DNA from: Bacillus sp. ISL-55
GTDB lineage: Bacteria > Bacillota > Bacilli > Bacillales > Cytobacillaceae
NCBI RefSeq assembly: GCF_018613155.1
Contig: NZ_JAGGQU010000024.1
Location: forward strand, 1 to 64,000
DNA: 64,000 bases
Reading direction: 5' to 3'
In this document: one piece after another, positions 58,273-64,000 of the stretch
Layout: every line of letters starts with the position of its first letter
Numbering within the stretch: position 1 is the stretch's first letter
Made by a program: the position numbers and the translations under genes
Notes under the pieces: model-generated
Told to the model about the DNA's origin: nothing
Database searches by the model: none
What the model saw: the letters and a program-made list of their open reading frames with translations, nothing else

Positions 58273-59136
58273 ATGAAGCGGATTTTGGTTATTTTCCTGT
58301 TGATTACAGGGGCTTACATCGTTTGGAATTATATGTTTGATGGCAGTGGAGTTAATTTTGCAAAAGCGGAAGACGCGGTAAAGGTGACCAGCCAGACAGA
58401 AAATATCGCGATTGATATTTCCAGTGTCGAGACAGTGATTGTTGCAGAAGACCGAGATGATGTTCGTGCCGAGCTAAAGGGCGAAGGTACGGTAAAAGTT
58501 GATAAGCATGGCGATGAGATTAAGGTTGCTGTTAAACGCAAAGGCTTCTTCTGGTTCAACTGGTTTGAGTTGGATAAAACGTCTCTGACAGTTTATATAC
58601 CTGAAGACTATGAAAAGAATATGCAGATCAAGCTCGGCTCAGGTGAAGTGGTATTCAAAGGAGATTCGGTCGACTCTCCGATGAAGCTGAAGAATCTTGC
58701 GATTGAAATCGGATCAGGTAGCATGGTTTTGGAGAATCTGGACGTTGAAACACTTGAACACCAAAGTTCATCAGGAGAAGCTGAATTCGACTCAATTGCT
58801 GCGGGGTCTGGTTCATTTGATATCAGCTCCGGGAGCGTCCATGTTAAAAACTACTCTGGCAAGCTTGAGGCAGATGTGTCGTCGGGTAAGCTTAACATCC
58901 AGATGGATTCATTGACAGATGACGTAGACTTAAACGTAAGCTCAGGTAATATCGGGCTCGATTTGCCAGACGATGCAGATTTTACGATGAATGGCAAAAT
59001 AAGCAGCGGTGATATTTCGAGTCAATTCCCGCTTGAAAACAAAGAAGAATCCGATAATCGTCTTCACGGCAAACATGGAAACGGGAAATACGAAATTAAC
59101 GCTGATGTATCAAGCGGCGATATCGACATATTTTAG
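58273..59136 (+). CDS. LiaG-like DUF4097 beta-strand repeat protein
   Basis: 287 aa. One N-terminal membrane anchor (about 3-20, ILVIFLLITGAYIVWNY) is followed by an extracytoplasmic right-handed beta-helix-like domain of DUF4097 type. Recurring SSG repeats (EIGSGSMVLENLD, FDISSGSVHVKNYSGKLEADVSSGKLNI, NVSSGNIGLDLPDDADFTMNGKISSGDI, DVSSGDIDIF) are spaced about 20 residues apart. It resembles LiaG of the lia envelope-stress operon, but no liaF/liaRS genes are adjacent. ATG after GAGAGGAGATTTTAAAA. Followed by two phased repeat arrays. Confidence 0.82.
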   Translation: MKRILVIFLLITGAYIVWNYMFDGSGVNFAKAEDAVKVTSQTENIAIDISSVETVIVAEDRDDVRAELKGEGTVKVDKHGDEIKVAVKRKGFFWFNWFELDKTSLTVYIPEDYEKNMQIKLGSGEVVFKGDSVDSPMKLKNLAIEIGSGSMVLENLDVETLEHQSSSGEAEFDSIAAGSGSFDISSGSVHVKNYSGKLEADVSSGKLNIQMDSLTDDVDLNVSSGNIGLDLPDDADFTMNGKISSGDISSQFPLENKEESDNRLHGKHGNGKYEINADVSSGDIDIF

Positions 59137-59143
59137 CCACTCA

Positions 59144-59256
59144 TATTGGCGAACTGGAAAAAAACGCACGAAATTTCCAGTTCGCCAATAAATTTTTATT
59201 TTCGCCAATAAAAGAGGGATTTTCGCCAATAAAGTTGTAAACTTCGCCAATAAAAT
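59144..59256 (+). repeat. Long hairpin plus 20/21-bp phased CGCCAATA array
   Basis: TATTGGCGAACTGGAAA and TTTCCAGTTCGCCAATA form 17-bp perfect arms (59144-59190), so the array unit itself is part of the stem. CGCCAATA follows at 59183, 59203, 59224 and 59244 (steps 20, 21, 20). Confidence 0.85.
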
Positions 59257-59307
59257 AAAACGCTCAACAAAATTTACGCAGCCGAGCGATTTTAATCATC
59301 TACTTGT

Positions 59308-59446
59308 ACTGGAAAAAATCTCGAGGAATTTCCATTTCGCTATAAAATTTCTAAAATCGCTATAAAAATTTTATTTTCGCTATAAAACGAAAAATTTCGC
59401 TATAAAAATGGTAAAAACGCTATAAAAATCAAAATTTCGCTATAAA
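59308..59446 (+). repeat. Hairpin plus 20-bp phased CGCTATAAAA array
   Basis: TACTGGAAAAAATC...GAATTTCCA, then CGCTATAAA at 59338, 59358, 59378, 59398, 59418 and 59438, exactly 20 bp apart. Immediately downstream of the CGCCAATA array, separated by a weak CGCTC/GAGCG hairpin. The 59137-59622 gap holds no gene. Confidence 0.85.
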
Positions 59447-59622
59447 CCATTCCCTTCTATTATAAATGCACTATCAAAATAAGCAATTTCTTCCGTACAA
59501 TGCCTGACAGCAGCATGCCAGGCTTCTTTTTTGTGTAAAACTCCAACAGTACAGCTCATTATCTTTGTTTTTCTCGACCATTCATTTAAAATGAATGCAA
59601 ATACTTCCTGAGGAGTACGGTT

Positions 59623-61359
59623 ATGTTCGAATTACTCATTACGATGCTGGAACGGCTTGGCATCATTGTGACGATTGCTTTCATTTTAACGAGGTTTCGC
59701 TTCTTCCGGGGATTGATTTACCATGATTCCCTGAACAGGCGACAGCAATACTTTGCAATTGTTTTCTTTGGTTTTTTCGGGATTATTGGTACCTATTCAG
59801 GCATGAGCTTCTCAACGGATAATCTGCAGTTCAACCCCTGGGCTGCGGATCTCGCCTCGGATGAAGCGATTGCCAATTCCCGTGTTATCGGAATCGTGAT
59901 TGCCGGTCTGCTTGGCGGCTACAAGGTCGGTATTGGCGCAGGCCTTATTGCGGGACTGCATCGTTTCACACTCGGCGGGTTCACCGCTCTTGCCTGCGGA
60001 CTTGCGGCCATTGTTGCCGGAATCATCGCCGGCCGTTTTCAAAAGAAGAAAAACAATGTTAATTTGAGGACAGCCTTTCTGGTTGGGGCGATTGCCGAAA
60101 CCGTGCAAATGCTGATTATCCTATTGATTGCGAAGCCTTATGAGCAAGCGCAAACACTGGTTGAGATCATTGGTGTTCCGATGATTATCGCAAATGGGCT
60201 CGGTTCCCTTTTATTCTTAATGGTGATCAAAAATGTTGTTTCCGAGGAAGAAAAGACTGGTGCGATGCTTGCGCAAAAAACATTGCGCATCGCCGACCAG
60301 ACGCTTGCTTACTTACGCAAGGGCATCAATCCCGATTCAGCACGGTCGGTCTGCGAGATTCTGCATAAAGAAGTTCAGACTAGTGCGGTCGCAATCACAA
60401 ACCAGTCAGAAATCCTGGCACATGTCGGTCTTGCTGATGACCATCATCGCTCCACAAGTCCAATTCAGACTCAGATTACAAGAGATGTACTGAAAAGCGG
60501 CAAACTTGTTGTTGCCAATGATGAAACGATTCACTGCCGAGAGCAAAGCTGCCCTCTTGGCGCTGCAGTGATCGCTCCGTTGAAACTGCGCGATGAGACG
60601 ATTGGCACGCTGAAGTTTTATTTTAAATCAGAAAAAGAAATCACCAATGTCGTTATAGAGCTGATCTCCGGACTCAGCAATCTGCTCAGCAATCAGCTTG
60701 AAATCGCAGAAGCTGAAAAAGCCTATCAGCTCGCCAAGGAAGCAGAGGTAAAAGCGCTTCAGGCGCAAATCAGCCCCCATTTCCTTTTCAATACATTGAA
60801 TGTCATCACATCGCTGATCAGGATTGACCCCGCTAAAGCGAGAAAGCTGCTTGTCTCTCTCTCCCATTTTCTGCGTCAGAATCTGACAGCGACGACCATA
60901 TCGATGACAACACTTGAGCAGGAATTGGCCCATGTTAAAGCCTATCTATCTATTGAAGAGGCCCGATTTGTAGAAAAGCTGAAGGTTACCTATGATATTG
61001 AGGATGATGCTTTGCCTGTAAAAATTCCGCCGCTGACGCTGCAGCCAATTGTAGAAAACGCTGTAAAACATGGAATAAAGAATATGGATCATGACTGCCA
61101 AATCAATATAGAGATTTATAAAGCCGATAACAGCACCGTAGTAACAGTGAGGGATAATGGACAGGGAATGAGTAAGGAACGGATCAATCAGTTAGGCAAA
61201 CAAATAATTGATTCTGAAACAGGCAGCGGGATCGCCCTTTTCAATGTGAACAGAAGGCTTACGATGAATTTTGGGGAATCAGCCTCACTGCTGATTAAAA
61301 GTGAGCCCGGAAATGGAACGGAGATTTCTTTTACGATTCCACAAGCGGAGGAAAAATAG
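59623..61359 (+). CDS. lytS: LytS-type sensor histidine kinase
   Basis: 578 aa. The N-terminal 5TMR-LYT membrane domain (about 5-200; NLQFNPWAADLASDEAIANSRVIGIVIAGLLGGYKVGIGAG), then GAF (about 225-355), the LytS/YehU His-kinase box LQAQISPHFLFNTLNVITSL (phospho-His about 386) and a HATPase domain (VENAVKHGIK, VRDNGQGMS, GSGIALFNVNRRL). ATG after TGAGGAGTACGGTT. Directly followed by lytT with no gap. In Bacillus, LytST senses extracellular pyruvate and drives a pyruvate-uptake system; here cstA lies downstream. Confidence 0.93.
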   Translation: MFELLITMLERLGIIVTIAFILTRFRFFRGLIYHDSLNRRQQYFAIVFFGFFGIIGTYSGMSFSTDNLQFNPWAADLASDEAIANSRVIGIVIAGLLGGYKVGIGAGLIAGLHRFTLGGFTALACGLAAIVAGIIAGRFQKKKNNVNLRTAFLVGAIAETVQMLIILLIAKPYEQAQTLVEIIGVPMIIANGLGSLLFLMVIKNVVSEEEKTGAMLAQKTLRIADQTLAYLRKGINPDSARSVCEILHKEVQTSAVAITNQSEILAHVGLADDHHRSTSPIQTQITRDVLKSGKLVVANDETIHCREQSCPLGAAVIAPLKLRDETIGTLKFYFKSEKEITNVVIELISGLSNLLSNQLEIAEAEKAYQLAKEAEVKALQAQISPHFLFNTLNVITSLIRIDPAKARKLLVSLSHFLRQNLTATTISMTTLEQELAHVKAYLSIEEARFVEKLKVTYDIEDDALPVKIPPLTLQPIVENAVKHGIKNMDHDCQINIEIYKADNSTVVTVRDNGQGMSKERINQLGKQIIDSETGSGIALFNVNRRLTMNFGESASLLIKSEPGNGTEISFTIPQAEEK

Positions 61360-62091
61360 ATGGACAAGATGATACGTACTTTAATCGTTGATGACGAATT
61401 ATACAGCCGGGATGAGCTGAAGCATTTATTGCAGTCCTTCCCTTCCATCCAGGTTGTCGGGGAAGCTGAATCAGGTGAAGCTGCGGTCATGAAGGCCTTG
61501 CAGCTCCATCCGGATGTTGTCTTCCTTGATGTCGAAATGCCAAAAATGAATGGAATGGAAGCAGCGAAAGCGATGATGGAATTGAAGAAAACACCACTGC
61601 TTGTGTTCGCAACTGCTTATCCGCAATTTGCTGCAGAGGCTTTTAGATACGAGGCCGTTGATTACCTACTTAAACCCTATGATGAGAATCAGCTGATGGA
61701 GACAGTTCTCAGGATTGAGAAGCATTACCTGATGCCTGCCGAACAAGAGGCCGGCAAGCAAACTGGCAAACTAGCCGTTGAAGGTGAAGGAGAAATTTTT
61801 TATCTAGACCCGAAGGATATTCTGTTCATATCCAGAGAGGAGAAATACTCAAAAATCGTCACCAAAACCAGGGAATACGAAACAAGAATTCCCTTGAAGG
61901 ATCTTGAAACGCGGCTTACGCCATACTCTTTTTTTCGCATTCATAAAAGCTATATCGTGAACCTGGATTATGTCACCCGCCTCACCCCATGGTTCAACGG
62001 TGCCTATCAATTGGAAATCGAAGGCCGTGCTGAAATGCTGTCAGTCAGCCGGAATTATGTAAAAGCACTGAGGACACAGCTGGAATTATAA
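61360..62091 (+). CDS. lytT: LytT-type response regulator (LytTR DNA-binding domain)
   Basis: 243 aa. The receiver domain (1 to about 120) has acidic pocket VDDE, phospho-acceptor Asp in VVFLDVEMPKMNG (about residue 57) and Lys in DYLLKPYDENQ. The C-terminal LytTR domain (about 138-243) has ILFISREEKYSKIVTKTREYETRIPLKDLETRL, SFFRIHKSYIVNLDYV. ATG immediately follows the lytS TAG, with GGAGG inside lytS. Likely target: cstA immediately downstream. Confidence 0.94.
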   Translation: MDKMIRTLIVDDELYSRDELKHLLQSFPSIQVVGEAESGEAAVMKALQLHPDVVFLDVEMPKMNGMEAAKAMMELKKTPLLVFATAYPQFAAEAFRYEAVDYLLKPYDENQLMETVLRIEKHYLMPAEQEAGKQTGKLAVEGEGEIFYLDPKDILFISREEKYSKIVTKTREYETRIPLKDLETRLTPYSFFRIHKSYIVNLDYVTRLTPWFNGAYQLEIEGRAEMLSVSRNYVKALRTQLEL

Positions 62092-62097
62092 TTCGCA

Positions 62098-62127
62098 TAA
62101 AGCATCTTAAGGATGCTTTTTTTGCAT
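62098..62127 (+). terminator. Rho-independent terminator of lytST
   Basis: AAAGCATC-ttaa-GGATGCTTT followed by TTTTGC. Confidence 0.85.
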
Positions 62128-62229
62128 TTTAATCGACATTTTTTGCACGTCAGGCTCATTTTCATGCATCTTGTTCACAAAACAGCCACAATTTCTCCAT
62201 CTCTATTATACTTAATGAAAACGCATACA
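62124..62229 (+). promoter_or_regulatory. cstA control region: LytTR-like repeats and a cre-like site
   Basis: ACATTTTTTGCA (62136-62147) and TCATTTTCATGCA (62156-62168) are direct repeats 20-21 bp apart, an arrangement suited to a dimeric LytTR regulator. GCATTTTAAT (62124) is similar. Downstream, TGAAAACGCATACA (62216-62229) matches the CcpA consensus TGWAANCGNTNWCA at all but one fixed position. It lies just after a TATTAT/TATACT -10 candidate (62204-62211), where CcpA would block transcription. Confidence 0.5.
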
Positions 62230-62251
62230 ACTTACTTTGAGGAGGTTTCAT

Positions 62252-63703
62252 ATGTATACCTTTCTAGCTGGTATCGCACTTTTAATTATTGGTTATTTTA
62301 CGTATGGCAAATTTGTAGAAAAGGTTTTCGGGGTCAACGAAGGTCGTAACACTCCGGCTTATACACATAAGGATGACGTTGACTATGTGCCAATGTCCAC
62401 AGCAAAAAACTCTTTGATTCAACTTCTTAATATCGCAGGTGTTGGGCCTATTTTTGGACCAATCATGGGAGCGCTTTACGGACCGGTTGCTTTCCTTTGG
62501 ATCGTCCTTGGTGCTATTTTCGCTGGTGCTGTCCATGATTACCTAACAGGGATGATTTCGATTCGTAACAGAGGCGCACATCTTCCTGAACTAGCGGGAA
62601 AATTCCTCGGCAAATTCATGAAGCATGTTGTTAATGCATTTGCCATTCTTCTTTTACTATTAGTTGGAACCGTTTTCGTCACAGCTCCAGCTGGCTTGCT
62701 TCACAATCTGATGGATGGAAAAGTAACAATGGGACTGATTATCGGGGCAATCTTTATTTACTATATTTTAGCGACATTGCTTCCTGTTGATAAAATCATT
62801 GGTCGCTTTTACCCAATCTTCGGTGCATTGCTGTTGATCAGTGCAGTCGGAGTAGGCGCAATGCTTGTCATTACTGGTGCACCGATTCCTGAATTGTCTT
62901 TAACGAATTTCCACCCTGGTAATGCAGCGATTTTCCCGCTATTGTTCTTAACAATTTCATGTGGAGCGCTATCAGGTTTCCATGCAACACAAACGCCGAT
63001 CATTTCACGTACAACGCAAAATGAAAAGAATGGCCGCAAAATTTTCTACGGAATGATGATCGCTGAAGGTGTCATCGCTATGATCTGGGCAGCTGCGGCA
63101 ATGAGCTTGTTCGATGGCTATAACGGCTTGAACGACATGCTTGCGAACGGCGGACCTGCTGCTATCGTAAGTGAAGCTTCAACAGCGATGCTTGGCGCAA
63201 TCGGCGGAACGCTTGCCGTTCTAGGTGTAATCGTACTCCCAATTACGTCTGGTGATACAGCTTTCCGAAGCGCACGTATGATTATCGCTGACTACTTCAA
63301 TTTTTCACAAAAGAAAATCGCCAGCCGTCTATGGATCGCTGTTCCACTATTTGTGATCTCATTCGCACTGACAAAAGTGGATTTCACTATTCTTTGGAGA
63401 TACTTCTCCTGGGCTAACCAATCAACAGCTGTCATCGCGCTCTGGGTTGGCGCCATGTACCTGTTCATCGCCAAGAAGAACTACTGGATCGCAATGATTC
63501 CGGGCATGTTCATGACAGCAGCTACAACTTCTTATATTCTTAATGCCCAAATCGGATTCGGCCAGTCGCTCACTGTATCCAATATTGGCGCGTTAATCGT
63601 AACAGTTGTCGTCACAGTTATTTTCTTCAACGCTGCTAAAAAGGCACGGGCTAAAAACATCCCGCTTGAAGAAGATATTTCCGGCTATAACAAGGTGGCG
63701 TAA
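62252..63703 (+). CDS. cstA: CstA-family carbon starvation / pyruvate transporter
   Basis: 483 aa, about 12 membrane segments. CstA motifs: GPIFGPIMGALYGPVAFLWIVLGAIFAGAVHDYLTGMISIRNRG (residues about 70-113), SCGALSGFHATQTPIISRTTQ, ILPITSGDTAFRSARMI. The family (CstA, BtsT) imports pyruvate, and possibly peptides, under carbon limitation. At 483 aa it belongs to the short CstA subgroup. The ATG at 62252 has GAGGAGGTTTCAT. Downstream of lytST and with a cre-like element, which fits pyruvate-responsive, catabolite-repressed expression. Confidence 0.92.
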   Translation: MYTFLAGIALLIIGYFTYGKFVEKVFGVNEGRNTPAYTHKDDVDYVPMSTAKNSLIQLLNIAGVGPIFGPIMGALYGPVAFLWIVLGAIFAGAVHDYLTGMISIRNRGAHLPELAGKFLGKFMKHVVNAFAILLLLLVGTVFVTAPAGLLHNLMDGKVTMGLIIGAIFIYYILATLLPVDKIIGRFYPIFGALLLISAVGVGAMLVITGAPIPELSLTNFHPGNAAIFPLLFLTISCGALSGFHATQTPIISRTTQNEKNGRKIFYGMMIAEGVIAMIWAAAAMSLFDGYNGLNDMLANGGPAAIVSEASTAMLGAIGGTLAVLGVIVLPITSGDTAFRSARMIIADYFNFSQKKIASRLWIAVPLFVISFALTKVDFTILWRYFSWANQSTAVIALWVGAMYLFIAKKNYWIAMIPGMFMTAATTSYILNAQIGFGQSLTVSNIGALIVTVVVTVIFFNAAKKARAKNIPLEEDISGYNKVA

Positions 63704-63705
63704 CG

Positions 63706-63858
63706 ATGAGCGGATGCTGCAGTCCGGAGTACCGCAAATCAGTCAACGAGAAGGAAAGCCAGGTGAATGAGAAAGGGAAAGAGCAGCTTCCCCTTTTCGC
63801 AAAAATCATCATTGTTCTCATTACTGCAGGAGGGCTGCTGGCGGCCTTTCTCGTATAA
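63706..63858 (+). CDS. 50-aa membrane peptide coupled to cstA
   Basis: Begins ATG AGC GGA TGC TGC two bases after the cstA stop, with AAGGTGG inside the cstA tail as ribosome site. SGCCSPEYRKSVNEKESQ is a polar N-terminus with a Cys pair; LPLFAKIIIVLITAGGLLAA is a C-terminal membrane segment. It ends at TAA 63856-63858. The tight coupling suggests an accessory subunit of the transporter, in the way enteric cstA/btsT genes are followed by a small YjiX-type ORF, but this sequence is not a YjiX homologue that I can recognise. Confidence 0.7.
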   Translation: MSGCCSPEYRKSVNEKESQVNEKGKEQLPLFAKIIIVLITAGGLLAAFLV

Positions 63859-63874
63859 TAATAAGATAAGGATT

Positions 63875-63905
63875 GTGCACGCTTGAATCTAGGCGTGCAC
63901 TTTTA
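63875..63905 (+). terminator. Rho-independent terminator of the cstA unit
   Basis: GTGCACGC-ttgaatctag-GCGTGCAC followed by TTTTAC. Confidence 0.88.
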
Positions 63906-63928
63906 CATAGTCCAGGAGGTTGATGGAA

Positions 63929-64000
63929 ATGAAAATATTGATCGTAGGAGCAGGCGCGATTGGCGGCTACTTTGGCGGACGCCTGTTGGAAAAAGGAGAA
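63929..64000 (+). CDS. panE: Start of 2-dehydropantoate 2-reductase (partial)
   Basis: The first 24 codons before the window ends: KILIVGAGAIGGYFGGRLLE is the N-terminal NADPH-binding GxGxxG of ketopantoate reductases (PanE/ApbA family). ATG after AGGAGGTTGATGGAA. Full-length activity cannot be judged; other ApbA-family reductases start alike. Confidence 0.75.
   Translation, partial: MKILIVGAGAIGGYFGGRLLEKGE

Noticed and set aside
62124-62165. YpdB-type GGCATTTCAT repeats upstream of cstA
   Set aside because: Only loose matches exist (GCATTTTAAT, CTCATTTTCAT). I retained a weaker, generic LytTR-repeat statement instead.

Overview
The window looks like a chromosomal segment of a moderately AT-rich, endospore-forming member of the Bacillaceae (Bacillus sensu lato; a Mesobacillus-like species is my best guess, at low confidence). 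The reasons are strong GGAGG ribosome binding sites, many hairpin-plus-T-run terminators, S-box and THI-box riboswitches with Gram-positive terminator architecture, and Bacillus-type genes (DUF3951, DUF1836, orphan PAS histidine kinase, LysM-M14 endopeptidase, thiW, lytST). I saw no prophage, integrase, transposase, CRISPR array, rRNA or tRNA.

Layout. 0-6.6 kb: a minus-strand nitrite-ammonification block. nirB-nirD (NADH nitrite reductase) is followed by the siroheme genes cobA-hemD, sirB and sirC, driven by a perfect Fnr-type box with class II geometry. 6.8-12.9 kb: a DUF948-like protein, a secreted M14 peptidase, a LysM-M14 cell-wall endopeptidase, and a TetR/metallo-beta-lactamase pair with a double operator. 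13.3-15.6 kb: a polar amino acid ABC importer. 15.8-18.9 kb: a VOC protein, an MFS pump and a formate/nitrite channel. 19-23.1 kb: a ribose-type ABC importer controlled by a SAM-I (S-box) riboswitch, so its cargo is probably a methionine-cycle ribose compound. 23.2-26 kb: a large TPR plus dynamin-like GTPase. 26.3-33.2 kb: a second Fnr-type cluster holding a NarI-like cytochrome b, a Nas/Nap-clade molybdoenzyme, a four-cluster ferredoxin, Mrp, a Tat-type Rieske protein and small proteins. 33.3-42.6 kb: assorted metabolism and transport genes, a subtilase and a RocB-like M20 protein. 42.7-45.1 kb: a glutaminyl-tRNA synthetase (unusual in Bacillaceae), then a 12-copy 52-bp tandem array. 45.2-52.7 kb: housekeeping and hypothetical genes and a sporulation-type kinase. 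52.7-56.4 kb: exonuclease and a TPP-riboswitch thiMDE-thiW operon. 56.4-64 kb: two micro-ORFs, pepT, a LiaG-like protein, lytST-cstA with a 50-aa downstream peptide, and the start of panE.

Two themes stand out. First, three promoters (nirB, the molybdoenzyme operon, and an unknown gene at 26335) share Fnr-like half-sites whose centre lies exactly 32 bp from the centre of a -10 element. This ties an unusual membrane molybdoenzyme and an uncharacterised protein to nitrite reduction. Second, the intergenic regions carry at least three unexplained repeat systems: (a) helically phased 20-21 bp arrays of CGCTATAAAA, CGCCAATAAA or (A)CGGTTG/CTCCGGTTG, four of them led by a TGGAAA...TTTCCA hairpin; (b) a 52-bp tandem array with an internal CTGTCA/TGACAG dyad; (c) three length variants of a GC-rich dispersed repeat. 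Coordinates and motifs were read by eye. Functions come from family recognition without database searches.
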